A stretch of 64,000 bases of DNA from NCBI GenBank assembly GCA_021186555.1, contig JAJKFL010000002.1, positions 8,817,001 through 8,881,000 of the forward strand, read 5' to 3'. Below are positions 11,576 to 24,522 of the stretch, piece after piece. Origin of the DNA: Reticulitermes speratus (taxonomy: Eukaryota > Arthropoda > Insecta > Blattodea > Rhinotermitidae). The notes under the pieces were generated by a model. That model saw only the letters and a list, made by a program, of their open reading frames with translations. It did not search any database and was not told the origin of the DNA. A program made the position numbers and the translations under genes. The stretch's first letter is position 1, and each line of letters begins with the position of its first letter.

Positions 11576-11975
11576 TTGATTTCAGGCTTCCGCCGCGATG
11601 TTGATGAAATCTGTGATCTTCTGGGTAATTACACGGCGTCGTGTGGTAATTATTTACCGACGTTTCGGGATAACGTATCGGTCCCATCTTCACGGGTCAA
11701 GATTCCAGTTGTCGCCGCATTCCAGACATATTTCTTCCATTATTCTCACCCCTCCGCACTACATATTGTGACCTTGTACCCACCCCCTCTCTCATCCTAT
11801 TGGCTGTCGTCACATCGCACGTTTACCCACCCCGCTATGCTGTCCAGTTTCTTTGTTACAGGCTTTCTTTCCTCTTGGAATCTTGACCCGTGAAGATGGG
11901 ACCGATACGTTGTCCCGAAACGTCGGTAAATAATTACCACACGACGCCGTGTAATTACCCAGAAGACCACAGATT
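11576..11975. mobile_element. Palindromic element family P, full copy with 13-bp TSD
   Basis: Inverted arms 11607-11707 and 11876-11976 (about 101 bp) flank a 168-bp spacer. The left end is extended by TTCAGGCTTCCGCCGCGATG. The flanks TTTAAAGTAAGCA at 11563-11575 and 11976-11988 form a perfect duplication, so the whole palindrome was inserted as a unit. Both arms carry GAAGATGGGACC, GTCCCGAAACGTCGG. The hammerhead core is degenerate here (GTGAAGA). Confidence 0.8.
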
Positions 11976-11988
11976 TTTAAAGTAAGCA

Positions 11989-14053
11989 ATTTACTTCTCA
12001 GGAATTGCTTAACTGAAGCGTCGTTATCCTGTCTAAATAGGAACATGCAATTCCGAACGTAAAACGGAAGGCATGCGTTCCTATTGCGGATATTAATACT
12101 CCAGCCATTTTTTGGTACGAGTGAGGTTGTTCTGTTTTTATCTCTATCAAGAACTAAGTGTTTAAACACAGATTATATACGTACTAATGTCTTCACGTTT
12201 CCCCTCGAGACCCCTCTACCGGTGTCATTTCGACTCTCCTATAAGTGTTGTTTCGACTCTCGTCCACTCTGCCATCTTCGCAGTACCAGACTTTACGGTG
12301 GCGGATATTTTTCTCACAGCGGTTCATACTGTGAGGCCAGCGAACCGTGGGGGACGGGTGATCCAGGGTAAAGAGAAACAGAGCCTAACCTCCACTGTCA
12401 CCCCTACTCCATAAATACCTCCACGCCTCCCTACGTCGAATCGACCAGAAGTGTCCCTTAACTACTTACATTCATACATACATACATACATACATACATA
12501 CATACATACATACATACATACATACATGTAACAGACAGCAATGTGATCTCATGTGCCTAATTTATTCCCTCCTAGGGAATCAAATTAGACTGAAAATAGG
12601 CGTATACGAGCACAATGCTGTCTGCGTGTCTCCCGATTTTAGCCTTTGAACAAGTTGACCGAATTACACGAAATTATGTACGAACGTAATGCCAAAGGAT
12701 GCCTCCTAGAAGCCTTATCTTCAGTTTTAAAGCCAGGAAGAATAACACGGCGGTTGAGCGAAATCTTGGAAACGCATCCTACTTAAATCAATGCAGAATT
12801 TTTTAGAATATAAAATGAGAATATGGCGGCCTTGGAAACATTTTAGCTACATTTGTGTTAGTAACTACTGTATTTTCCAGTCCCGAAGATGGAGCTGGTA
12901 TTTTGAAGAGAATTTTGAGAGAAAATATTTTATTACATATATTTTAAATATAAGATCACAAGTGCTCATTCAACTAATATCAGTGCAGAACAAGCCTCTA
13001 CTCGTCGCAGGATCCCAAACCCTCGCTGTCGGTCACGTTACACTCTTTATTACCGATGGCCTGAAAGTTCATTTTTCTTCAAACAGTGTGTCTTTTACAG
13101 TGTCATTATTAGCACTCCTGGTTCCATATTTCTGTAAGTGCAATCAATTTTTTGACACATTCTTACACATCTGAAGTGGAGGGGTACTTCATCCGTCCCT
13201 TTGGTGTCAAATTGTGATTTGGTGCCTCTATCCATTTTGATGAATCGTCAGGTATGAGTGCCATAAATGGTTTGTCTGTAGAAAAGTCTTAGGGCTGCTG
13301 TTAACTTGTAAGGCGTCCTGCAAGTACAGCTAACTTTGTGTTTAATTCCACAGTCTTCACTTTTTGGCCTTCGTTAAGTGTGATATGACCCAGTCATGTA
13401 TTTGTTACACTTTTGGAAGGCCACCTAAAATTTTTATGCACACTTAATCTAGCTACAGCTTCAGCTTCGTTTGTTTTTCTTGAAACTATACTTTAACATG
13501 AAGGCGAATGAAAAATCGTCACGTAATTTTGCCTTTGGGCTTCCTCTTGTTTTTGAATACTAACAAGCCGGGTAGTCTTTGCTGTCAGCACAGCATGCTA
13601 AGACAGCAATATAGCGGGGGTTCTCGTGGCCAGAATTGTAATTGTGATGATTTAACCACCTTTAATGTTCAGAGTCCTCTTTGATGGAACATCGAGGGTT
13701 AGGAAGAGGAAATTGTCGAGTTTAGCCATCTGTGTAAGTTCGGAACAGGATTTCTTCCTTGTGTTAAAACAGCAAGATCTTGTTCCCACTTTCAGTCGAC
13801 AACTTTTGTTATACCTTATTCCATCCACACCTTATTAGGCCATTTATTTCTGTATATCTGTGGCACCGAGATGTCCCAGTAACATCAGTGTCACCGTAAG
13901 TGACCGCTAGCCTCCTTTCATCAAATATGATCATTCATGTCGACAGAATTTCTGTTTTGATGCTTGTTTTTCGAGCTTTCCATCTATTACTCCAGTCGTG
14001 GTCATTTTGCAACACGCGTACCCTATCTTATTTCTGAACTCTTTATCTTCCTT
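11989..14053. other. Unrecognised sequence
   Basis: Contains a CATA microsatellite and a 127-codon ORF (12791-13174) without family features. The 13.2-13.9 kb part may be degenerate transposon coding sequence on the minus strand, but no motif is readable. Confidence 0.4.
12470..12528. repeat. (CATA)n microsatellite
   Basis: Perfect tetranucleotide array. Confidence 0.95.
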
Positions 14054-14310
14054 CCGCCATTTACGTGTCTAAGGCGTAGGTTCCGATTGTTGGGATCGCG
14101 GGTTCTAATCCCGCTGAGGCCATGGATGTTCGTCTCTTGTGATTGTTGTGCGTTGTGTAGGTAGCGTCCTCTGCGACGAGCTGATCACTCGTTCAGAGGA
14201 GTCCTACCATGTGTACGTGTGTGTGTGTATAATCTGGAAACTTCAACAATGAGGCGGCATAGGCCTGAATTGGGCTGTTGCGCCACTGAAGAAAAAAGGT
14301 ACCACTGTTC
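14054..14310 (+). mobile_element. SINE family 2
   Basis: A tRNA-like head (TCTAAGGCGTAGG, B box GCGGGTTCTAATCCC) is followed by the family body: CATGGATGTTCGTCTCTTGT, CGACGAGCTGATCACTCGTT, AGAGGAGTCCTACC, and a terminal GGGCTGTTGCGCCA block. The 5' 20 bp are degraded. Confidence 0.75.
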
Positions 14311-16099
14311 TTTGGACCATAAGACACAGGGGAATTTTACACGACGTTTGCCCGTTAAATATACCGCTTTTTATGCCCCAGAAAATACGGCAATGAATCA
14401 TTGGAACTAGGCATTTGACATTTGGTAGTGACATATGTTACAAACATAGCACAAAGCATTATGATTTAACGAGTAAAATATGGTGACTATGAGAATCTTG
14501 TAGGTTATGTCAGGCAGATGTAATATATAGGCATGCATATTGTGTTTTATGTAACAAGTTCTTGATGACAGTAAAATAAATCAGCAATAATTATTCCAGT
14601 AGAAATGTAGAGCTAGAAACGTAAGCGATAGGCAGATAAGCATGGGGATTCATGTGTTTAATTGAAACGGAGAGACGTTGATCCATACGATATAATAACA
14701 GATCACAATTATTACCGGGGTTTAATTAATTTCCTTACCATAAATTCAGTCAATTTATGCAGATGATTATATCTGTTGCCGTTTGCGGAAATATTTGGAA
14801 GCGATATACATTATGAATCGATATACCGTTTATCGACCAACAGCGTGCAAGAGTTCTGACGGACTGTAATAAGAAAACCTTAGAAGGGAACTTCATGCCG
14901 ACAGAAACTTGCGAATTTAGTCACAGTCGCTGCAGGATGTCTGCTGTTCACAGTAATGATACGATCGTAAACCAGAAGCAATGTTTAAAGCGTAATGACT
15001 TGGGAGGAAATCAAACACCCGGCAATTTCTGTTATAGAAACGGAGCAGATTGCTGCAGAAGACGTGGACGCTGATGACACAGTTACAGGGACGGGCGAGC
15101 GTCGCAGTGAACATATGTATCAGGAAGGTGAAGAGTGAAATAAAAGCGGGCGTGTGAACAAGAAAGGTAAGAGAATAACATGAAAAGAAGGAATAGGTGT
15201 CAAACTCAGTATTATTAATTTTTATGTGTGTTTCAAAAAAATAACTGGAAGCTACTGACTACTTGGGTAATGTAGGTTCTTACGTAACGGCGTCTGAACC
15301 CCGTCTTATTAATTGATTTAGCGGCGCTTTGGCGGCTGCATAATGAATGAAGTCTGGATAGTTCGCCTTGACACGGGTCTTTGCTTTATGTGGTAGAAAT
15401 ATGTTCGGTTGATGGAGATTTCTTGACTCCATCGTTAGACAGAAAATAAAAGTGGAAAATTTTAAGTAAAGTTGTTCACATAAATTTTGTGAAAAAGTTG
15501 TAACTCTCACATTTTGATGAACACTGGCATACACCTAAATGTTTCCTCTCTCTTAATATAGTTGGTGAATCGCCATGTGTTTCACGTATAATTTGCACCA
15601 GAAGTTTAGAGAGTGGGTGATCCATAAAGTTGGACACACTATTGCTACTGATATTCCCCAATTTACGCAAGAGTTACGTTTCGGAATGTCCGGCGCCGGT
15701 CGAAATTGAATACACGTATTGTCAACTACATATGTGCATACAAGGCAGTCGGTTTCATTTCCAACTCCAATACACCGGAAGCCGATTGCCCGCAGCATGA
15801 CCGCCCCGCCGCCTGTGTTATCGCCCAGCAGTATTCTTCTGCCACTTTCGTCTCTTTGCGCTTTATTTCCCGCAAGGAGAAATTCGGCTCGTGTTTAAAT
15901 TCAAATTGCAATTCATTTTTTACTTTTTAAAAAATTGCGTGTCTGAAATTGCCTAAGTCGGTAAATTCCTGTACAGGTTTTTTTTTTGCACTTTAGGTAG
16001 GCCTTTCAAGTTTTCTTAGAAATGGGAATAATATAAGGAAAATCACGTAGTAAAACTATCGTATATAAAATCCCAGTACTATCTGTAGAGAATTATGGA
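14311..16099. other. No gene seen
   Basis: Mixed short ORFs on both strands with no recognisable domain. Confidence 0.45.
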
Positions 16100-16372
16100 G
16101 TACGTGGAAAAGTTCGATTCCCCATGGAGTCATTGGGATTTTTCATTTACTTAATCCTTCCGGCCGCAGTATGGCCCTGGGATCGACTCAGTCTCTTAAC
16201 AGAAAATGAGTACCAGGGGTATCTTCTGGGGGTGTAAAGGTGGCCGGTGCGTAGCGCTGACAACCTTCCACCTTCATGTGCCGATTTTCTAGAAATCCTG
16301 GGACGCTCAAACTTCTGGAGCCCTAAGGGCCTGTCAAGGCCTGTAATGGCATAGCTTTACCCTTAGTTTTTT
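16100..16372 (+). mobile_element. SINE family 3, 5'-truncated
   Basis: The copy starts near the B box (GTTCGATTCCCCATGG). It continues with the body landmarks GGCCCTGGGATCGACTCAGT, GGCCGGTGCGTAGCGCTGAC and GGCCTGTCAAGGCCTGTAAT. Confidence 0.75.
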
Positions 16373-16669
16373 TGAGATACTTAGATAGACATGACAAATG
16401 AAGCCAGGATCTTTAGGCTACACGTGCGTTACCAGGCTACACGGTGTCATGCTCCAGAAGACAAATCTGAATTTCCTAAATTGTTTAACTAAGCAGTATT
16501 CATAACTGTTGTCACCAGTAACGATATACATAGAAGCAAAACTTCGGAGCCACAAATATTAATAACGTCCCTTATGTGACCTCGTCATCCTGCGGGCCTT
16601 TCTACCGACATGAAGCCAGTCAGAAGCCCTTTACGTTAAAGGGACACACGTTTGTGTTTTTATTCTTTT

Positions 16670-17197
16670 TTCCATGGCGCAACAGCGCCTAGTGGGCCAA
16701 GGACTCCTCATTATCGAGGCTTCACGATCACACTGAGTTAGACACACCACACTGTGTAGGACTCCTCTGGACGAGTGATCAGCCCGACGCAGAGACCTCT
16801 ACCTGACAACACACAACACTCATAAGACACAGACTTCCATGGCCCCGGCGGGTTTTTTTTTTCTGTCCCGTTTTTTTTCCTTTGCTCTATTTTTTACTTT
16901 TAAATCCTTCCGTCCTTCTCATGTCACTTTATGTTCCATATTACTGTCCTTTACAAAAACACGACACAATATCCATGCCCCGCGGGATCGAACCCGCAAT
17001 CCAGCAAGCGAGCGGCCGCAACCCACCTTAGACCGCGCTGCCACGGATCGGATTCGAACCCGCAATCCCAGCAAGCGAACGGCCGCAGACCCAAGCCTTA
17101 GACCGCGCTGCCACTGGGATCGGCATTCGAACCCGCAATCCCAGCAAGCGAACGGCCTTAGACCCACGCCTTAGACCGCGCGGCCAGTGGGGTCGGC
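16670..17197 (-). mobile_element. SINE family 2 with triplicated tRNA-like head
   Basis: The body is at 16670-16980 (reverse of GGCGCAACAGCGCC, the TCCTACACAGTGTGG-like block, CCATGG). Instead of one head there are three tandem tRNA-like units, about 16980-17050, 17051-17124 and 17125-17197. Each has a reversed B box (GAACCCGCAATCC) and the CCTTAGACCGCGC A-box side. Unit length is about 72 bp. Confidence 0.75.
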
Positions 17198-17541
17198 TTT
17201 ATGTTTTCATATTAACTTAAATACGTTACCTCATCCCTACAATAGCTCTGCAGGCCAAACCGTTATAATCTGGTATTCTATAGCGTTTCATGTCCTACTG
17301 TATATCATATGTTACTGTCATTTCTGATGTTAATCAGACCTGTCGCTTTGTTATAGATGTGAATCAGGCGAACCTGAATAAACTAATATCGGTATAGCAT
17401 GTTAATTTTATGTTGAAACTCATAGTAATGTGTCTGTTTCTAATTACCTGTCAGTAATTAACAACACAAGTTTGCTGCATTAAGTGGTTAGGGGATAATC
17501 GCATATCGGAATGTTCCAAAATCACCTTTGTTATCTGAAAT

Positions 17542-18470
17542 GAAAATTTCTATTTCCTGTTCCCCTCGGCGGAACACTGTAGACACACCAAAAAATTATA
17601 AAATTTCTATTTCCTGTTCCCCTCGGCGGAACACTGTAGACACACCAAAAATATTATAAAATTTTATTTCCTTTTCCCCTCGGCAGAACACTGTAGACAC
17701 ACCAAAAATATTATAAAATTTCTATTTCCTTTCCCCTCGGCAGAACACTGTAGACACACCAAAAATATTATAAAATTTCTATTTCCTTTTCCCGTCGGCG
17801 GAACACTGTAGACACACCAAACATATTATAAAATTTCTATTTCCTGTTCCCCTCGGCAGAACACTGTAGACACACCAAAAATATTATAAAATTTCTATTT
17901 CCTTTCCCCTCGGCGGAACACTGTAGACACACCAAAATATTATAAAATTTCTATTTCCTGTTCCCCTCGGCGGAACACTGTAGACACACCAAAAATATTA
18001 TAAAATTTATATTTCCTGTTCCCCTCGGCAGGAACACTGTAGACAAACCAAAAATATTATAAAATTTCTATTTCCTTTTCCCCTCGGCAGAACACTGTAG
18101 ACACACCAAAAATATTATAAAATTTCTATTTCCTTTCCCTCGGCGGAACACTGTAGAAACACCAAACATATTATAAAATTTCTATTTCCTGTTCCCCTCG
18201 GCAGAACACTGTAGACACGCCAAAAATATTATAAAATTTATATTTCCTGTTCCCTCGGCGGAACACTGTAGACACACCAAAAATATTACAAAATTTCTAT
18301 TTCCTGTTCCCCTCGGCGGAACACTGTAGACACACCAAAAATATTATAAAATTTCTATTTCCTGTTCCCCTCGGCGGAACACTGTAGACACACCAAAAAC
18401 ATTATAAAATTTCTATTTCCTGTTCCCCTCGGCGGAACACTGTAGACACAAAAAAAATATTAATTATAAA
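17542..18470. repeat. 58-bp minisatellite, about 16 copies
   Basis: The unit contains TTTCTATTTCCTGTTCCCCT, CGGCGGAACACTGTAGACAC and ACCAAAAATATTATAAAA. Variants alternate between CTGTTCC and CTTTTCC and between GGCGGA and GGCAGA. Confidence 0.95.
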
Positions 18471-19196
18471 ATTTTCTCCGTGCCATTGCTAATATTTACA
18501 CAACCACGGGTATTAAAATAATGTGCGGGTGGTGGGGTACACATTTTTGATGTGATTAGAATTATCATTAGCATTTTTAATTGCCTGAGAAGAATTTCCT
18601 TTTTTAATTTGCATTTCTTCTCATTTAACGTATGAAGTGGAAAATTTGTAAATGATTTGGTATGAAATTTTCGATACTTTAAACAGGCAACCACTTACCT
18701 AATCTGCGCGTTTGCCTTGTAGAAACCTTTACGGAAAGTTGTGTATCTTATAATCCTCCTCTTAACCAAGTTCATTTCTAAGCATCCAGCGGCGTGTTTA
18801 AACATAAACCCTTCATCGCCATTATGTAAATACAACTTCGTATTTATGCACCAGACGTTATATCAAACCACACAAGCACACCGAAGCCAAATATCGAGAA
18901 TTTTGTTTCACGAGTTTGTGATGTTCTGAAGTTAACAAGCTGAAGAAAATATCCTTGTCAAGCGACAAAGAAACCACAAGTAAGATCTGACAGACGTGTA
19001 ACTGTGTTATAGTTGGGAAACCACCAAGGAAAGCGTGTACCCCTATAACGTAGAAATAGAAAATTGGAATTTACAATGCAACTATGATGGGTAATTAGTT
19101 AAGTGACAGTTATCCACATCCTAATGTCCCTTCCTGCCAGTCGTGAATCGAATGCTAAAATAACGCAATTTAATCGCCCTGATATTCTCATGCATA

Positions 19197-19490
19197 TTTG
19201 CTGGAGAAGGAGGAGAAGATCAGTTGGACCAATCGTGTGAAAAATTAAGAAGTATTACACAGAGTCAAAAAAAAGGAACATCTTACGCACAATAAAAACA
19301 AGGAAGGCTAATTGGGCTAGCCACATCTTGCGGAGGAACTGCCTCCTAAAACGTGTTGTTGAAGGAAAGGTAGAAGGAAGAGTAGAAGTGAGGGGAAGCG
19401 AGGAAGGAAACGTAAGCAGCTACTGGATAAACTTAAGGAAAAGTGAGGACACTGTAAATTGAAAGAGGAAGCACTAGATCGCACTGTGAA
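19197..19490 (+). pseudogene. Non-LTR retrotransposon C-terminal fragment, copy 2
   Basis: This is the same family as 9395-9745. It has matching segments around RRRRSVG, KANWAS, LRRNCLLK, EGKVEGR and KEEALDRT, with frame breaks. Confidence 0.6.
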
Positions 19491-20371
19491 TTTGCCTTCA
19501 CTTAACTAATGTGCATAAAGAAATTAAACTACGCGGATGCTTCTTTCGTGAGAGATCGCGTAGTATGTGGCATCCTTGCTGTCTTATCAACCTGGCGTAC
19601 GAGGAGAATCTACTGGCGCTTCTTGGGCTAAATATATAGACTTTCGGACGAGTTGCTGATGGAAGATAACATCTTGATGTTGAAAGGATCTACACAACTC
19701 ATGAGTGACGGAAAAAGGAATACAGGTGTACAATAGTGTTCGCGCTTGATTTTGTTGTAGAAATATCCCAAATCTTAAAATAACTTCTGTCAAAGTTGTA
19801 TAAACTTGCAATGCTGCGACTGATATGCGAGGCTTGAAAATGGCTTTGTCCAGACCAGTTCTGTGGGTGACTCTTAATCCTTTACATTGTTTATATTACA
19901 GAATAAAGCTCTTTTTTATATTTTTACATAGTTTATACATTTATTTTACGGAACAATTTTATTTTCTGTAATTACTGCCTTGGGCTAAAGACTTGCAATG
20001 AAGAAATCGCGGTTAGGAAGCTGTATATCTCGTTCACGGTCTGGCAAGTGTCAAAATATTGCACTGGTAACAGAAAATGATACATAAATTACGTGTAGTC
20101 ATTTAGGCTTACGTGATTCTATATTTGAATTTGTGTTTTTAAATAAATAACACTGTGAACGTCTAAAAAAATGAACACTGTGAACTTCTGACCTGTATCT
20201 AAGCATCACGCCATGATGACGTGGGCTGTAAGGTTGCACTAAATGCAGTCTGATTCAAATATACACCTAAATCTGATTATTTGAACTTTCCTTTATTTCC
20301 ACGGGGTCGCAGTTTGAAGTTCGCCACTCCTCTCCGTCTAGTGTTAAGTTTACGAATGTATATGCATTGTA
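19491..20371. other. No gene seen
   Basis: AT-rich. A GAACACTGTGAAC direct duplication is near 20150-20190. Confidence 0.5.
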
Positions 20372-20440
20372 GTCGGTATAGTGGCTAACTACGGGCTGGA
20401 CGGCCCGGGGTTCGATTTCTGGCAGTTGCAAGAAACGCAT
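20372..20440 (+). mobile_element. SINE family 1 head fragment
   Basis: Only the tRNA-like head is left: TAGTCGGTATAGTGGCTAAC, then GGGCTGGACGGCCCGGGGTT and a decayed B box. Confidence 0.55.
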
Positions 20441-20463
20441 TTCGGAAACATGTTAGATCCATT

Positions 20464-20464
20464 C

Positions 20465-20511
<47 letters not shown>
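20464..20511. repeat. (AT)n microsatellite
   Basis: Alternating AT tract with one short CAT interruption. Confidence 0.95.
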
Positions 20512-20513
<2 letters not shown>

Positions 20514-21246
20514 CAGAAAGTAAGGTAGTTCCTATGCTCAAATAATTAGCACACCGCGTATGGAAGAGTTGAAGTGTAACTTCACGCATTGTTAACATTG
20601 ATATCTGACAGAGACTTCTGTAGCAGGATTACGTCCTCAAAGTCCCCGTCATTTTGCATGACGACATTCAGCCGAAGTCTCACAAACCTCACGGCCCTCC
20701 TACGTCAATAACGTGTTTGCAGCTACTACGTAAGCAGACCAATACTGGCACCTCCAGGGCTCTGATTGCAGAAATACACTGATCTACGCGCAGACGACTT
20801 CGCTCACTCTCCTGACTTGTGACATCAGTATAGGCTCGTTAAGTTTACCTGCACCTGAAGCTGGATACATTGTGGAATTAGTCCTGCTATACTGAGCTTC
20901 ACGCTTTTCCATCTTACATCCGGGGACGTTCCACTCTACCCATTTGGTCTAAGGCTGGTCACGCGTCAGAGCCATGTTTTAGGCTGTTGAGAAGAAAAAA
21001 TCTTTGACCCTTCCAGGAATCGGATTCTAGCTGCATATTCGGGCATGTCCAATTTCGTACACGGTTTATGGCCTACCATTCGGGAGGAAAAAGGTCATAT
21101 CCAATTTCGTTCACGGTCAATCCCCTACCCTTAGGGAGAAAAAAAGGTCATATGCATGTTTGAAATAAAGTTGACTTAATTTAATGAGAAATTCTTTATT
21201 AAAAAATGTAATAAAATGAACATTTTATATCAAGCAATGTAGCCTT

Positions 21247-21370
21247 ATTTTATATTGTAAGTACCGTACATTTTATATTGTACGTACCGTGCATTTTATA
21301 TTGTAAGTACCGTGCATTTTATATTGTACGTACCGTGCATTTTATATTGTATGTACCGTGCATTTTATCA
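21247..21370. repeat. 23-bp tandem repeat, about 5 copies
   Basis: The unit CATTTTATATTGTACGTACC plus GTG abuts the left arm of the next palindrome. Confidence 0.85.
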
Positions 21371-21372
21371 TA

Positions 21373-21739
21373 AGTCTAATATCAACCAACAAATGCACAA
21401 GATTATTGACATATATAAAATATATTTGAGCCCCCTACAAATGTTTCAGCAAAAGAGTTGCCATCTTCAAAGAGTTTTCAGCAGAGAATTACAAAAACTT
21501 TTTACATCCAAGTATATAGTATGGCTAATAACCATTCTGTATAGAGAATTACAAGAACTTTTTACATAAAAGTATTTAATAACCATACTGTATACTTGGA
21601 TGTAAAATGTTCTTGTAGTTCTCCGCTAAACCCCCCCCTGAAGATGGCAACTCGTTTGCTGAAACATATGTAGGAGACTCAAATACATTTTATATATGTC
21701 AATAATCTTGTGCATTTGTTGGCTGGTATTAGGCTAATG
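21373..21739. mobile_element. Palindromic element with hammerhead-like arms
   Basis: Arms of about 150 bp, 21373-21525 and 21585-21739, carry AGTCTAATATCAACC inverted against GGCTGGTATTAGGCT. The right arm has CTGAAGA (21638-21644), a hairpin GGCAA..TTGC, GAAAC (21661-21665) and GTA (21670-21672). The left arm has a decayed TTGAAGA version. Confidence 0.65.
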
Positions 21740-21911
21740 TAGCCTTAGTTTAATGAAATTCTTAAATAATTATAATTACAAGAAGGACTAAAATACAGAA
21801 TGGGGCAGAGTTCATTCATCAATTTGATTTGCCTAGTACGATGGTGGGCCCGGAAAGGAGATTGAACTAATTGTGTTATAGAGTTAAGCTAGGAACGCCA
21901 TTTAGTAAACA

Positions 21912-22145
21912 TGGATCAGTGATCGGCTGTACGCCGTGCGTTCGCCGTAGAGACGTTTTTAAAAAATAACGACTCTGTGATACCAACGCAACAAATATTC
22001 AGATGAAATTTTAATACCGAGAGACATTGAACGGTTGCTGATCACAACATTATCAAGAACTGGGTACAAAAGTTTCGAAACACGGCTTCTGCAACAAACA
22101 GAAAACCTGGAGACAGCGTCAGAATTGTGCTGACACTGGAAAACA
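21912..22145 (+). pseudogene. DUF4817-type helix-turn-helix transposase N-terminus, broken
   Basis: The frame starting ATG at 21911 or 21912 reads through AVETFLKNNDSVIPTQQIF, NFNTERH, VADHNIIKNWVQKFRNTASA and RKPGDSVRIVLTLE. These match the DNA-binding domain that precedes a DDE domain in insect Tc/mariner-like genes. Three in-frame stops interrupt it. It ends abruptly where the LINE at 22147 begins, so its catalytic half is missing. Confidence 0.65.
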
Positions 22146-22146
22146 A

Positions 22147-23832
22147 TCAACAGATTATAATGAAATAACAAGTAAAATCTTAAAAGCTTGTGCATCCCTC
22201 ATTAGCCATCCATTAAGCTACATTTGTAATCACTCACTACATACAGGTGTTTTCCCTGTTCGTCTTAAACTTGCGGTAGTAAAACCACTATACAAGAAGG
22301 GAGACAAAACCAGTATGACAAATTATAGGCCTATTTCCTTATTAACTGTTTTTTCTAAAGTATTTGAGAAAGCTATGCACAGTAGGTTAAGCCAACATCT
22401 ACATACTAACAACATACTGGTCACAGAACAGCATGGTTTTAGGAAAGGGATATCTACTGAAAATTCTACCTTCAGGCTAACAGATAGTGTATTTACATCT
22501 ATTAACTAAAAAATGCATGTTGGAGGAATTTTCTGTGATTTGGCAAAGACTTTTGACTGTGTAAATCATGAAAATCTGTTGGCTAAGTTACATTTCTATG
22601 GCATTCGAGGAGTAACTGCAGATTGGTTCAAATCCTATTTAACTAATAGAAGACAGAAAGTAGAAATAAAATCACGTAATACAACTCAAAACGTTTTCTC
22701 TGATTGGGGTACACTGAAACATGGATCAATTCTAGGGCCTTTGTTATTCATCATATATACAAACAACCTTCCTCGGAAAATAAATTCCATATCAAAACCA
22801 ATACTTTTACTGATGACACTAGTGTTATAATATATAACAGAAATTTAGGATATTATCTGTACATTGGCAAACTTATTTCTCACTCGTATGATTGAATGGT
22901 TTACTGCTAATAAGTTAGTACTAAACCTTGATAAAACAAATATTATGAAATTTATAACAAATAATTCACCACACTGTGCATTACGTATTTATTATAGAGG
23001 AAAGTATATAGAAGAGACAATAAACACAAAGTTTCTTGGTTTACAAGTTGATAACCACTTAACTTGGAAGAATCATATTGATCAAATGGTTCCTAAGTTA
23101 AGTGGAGCATGTTATGCAGTTAGATCAATGTATCATATCAGCAACATCAACACTCTTAAATCTATTTATTTCGTATACTTTCGTTCTATTATAAAGTACG
23201 GAATAATGTTTTGGGGTAATTCCTCCAACAGTAAGAATATATTCACCTTACAAAAGAAAATCATCAGAATTATGGTCGGTGCAAACCAAGAATTCCATGC
23301 AGAAGTCTGTTTAAAAAATTAAGGGATTTTACCTACACCATGTCAAAAAAAATTTCATTAATGAACTTTATTTTAAACAATCAAGAACATTTTCAAACAA
23401 ATTCATCTATACACAGTACAGACACAGCAATGAGCACCACCTGCATAGACCAAATGCCAACCTATCTTGTTTTAAAAAAAGTACAGTCTATGCCAGTATC
23501 ACAATTTTCAACAGACTCCCTCTGAGTCTCATAAGTCTTAAGAATGAAAAGACAAAATTTAAAGTAGCATTAAGAAAACACTTAAATACACACACCTTTT
23601 ACTCGGTAGATGAATTTTTTATGTACAAAGAATTGTTCTTAGTGAGGTATGTAACACGTTTATAGTGTTTTAGTTTATAGTGTTCAAATGTAAAATTGTG
23701 TAGTCTGTATAGCTGTATATTTGTATATTATGACTTATTGCACATCCAGTCGTCACTTCGACAGACTTATGGATCCATGGAATGTATATATGTATGTACG
23801 TATGTACAATGTATGTACGTATGTATGTAAAG
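22147..23832 (+). mobile_element. CR1/Jockey-type LINE, 5'-truncated, degenerate RT and 3' UTR
   Basis: Coding similarity begins at STDYNEITSKILKACASLI and runs through VVKPLYKKGDK, NYRPISLLTVFSKVFEKAM, EQHGFRKGIST, FCDLAKTFDCVNHENLLAKL, WFKSYLTNRRQKVEIKS, GSILGPLLFIIYTNNLP, the catalytic box as FTDDTSV (canonical FADD), LNLDKTNIMKF, FLGLQVDNHLTWKNHI and the thumb region to about 23320. Stops at 22507 and 22828 and frameshifts break it. The 3' UTR ends TTATGGATCCATGGAATGTA with a TGTA-rich tail near 23780-23832. Such an element copies its RNA by target-primed reverse transcription; this copy is dead. Confidence 0.85.
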
Positions 23833-24292
23833 AGTACGAGCCACTATCGGTCGTAGCCAGCCTGTATTACTCTGTATCATCCTTCCCATCATCCTGACAA
23901 AGTCTCCAATTAGTTAAATATCAAGAGATTGCAGTGACCTCTTTGGCGCCCAGACTGGGATATGAAGTGATGACGTCAGAACACCGACGACGCAGTGCAT
24001 GAACAAGTGAAGGGCTAGCTGATCCTCTTACCTATCTGCATATCGCTCTCAGAATAAAAAAAAATGACAGCTACAAACTGTGAGCGTAGAAGGTAAGAGC
24101 AGAGATCAGTTAGAAACAGTAATCGAACTTGATTGGCTGAATAAAAAAAAGTAACATGTTAATCGAAACTAATTGGCTAAGCATGTTGGCGGAAAGAGGT
24201 GAAAACAAAGGTTACGTCATTCCAACTGACCAAGTTTGATTTGGCAACCGCATACCTGGACACCTTGGTATTGTTTTTTATTGACGGGAATA

Positions 24293-24490
24293 TTCTTCAT
24301 GGCGCAACAGCCCATAGGGGGTAAAGGCCTCCTCATTGTCGAGGCTTCACGATCGCACTCAGACACACCGCACTCGGTAGGACTCCTCTTGACGAGAAAT
24401 ATCCATGCCCCTGGCGGGATTCGAAGCCGCAATCCAGCAAGCGAGCGGCCGCAGACCCACACCTTAGACCGTGCGGCCACTGGGATCGGC
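24293..24490 (-). mobile_element. SINE family 2, internally deleted
   Basis: It runs in reverse from CATGGCGCAACAGCCC to the head CGGCCACTGGGATCGGC. The middle block that other copies have (the CTGATCACTCG region) is missing. Confidence 0.75.
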
Positions 24491-24522
24491 GCTGTTGACT
24501 GGGATGCAAACATGAACAATAG

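Noticed and set aside
12791-13174. 127-codon ORF
   Set aside because: No recognisable motif, codon use not protein-like, and no flanking splice-consistent partner.
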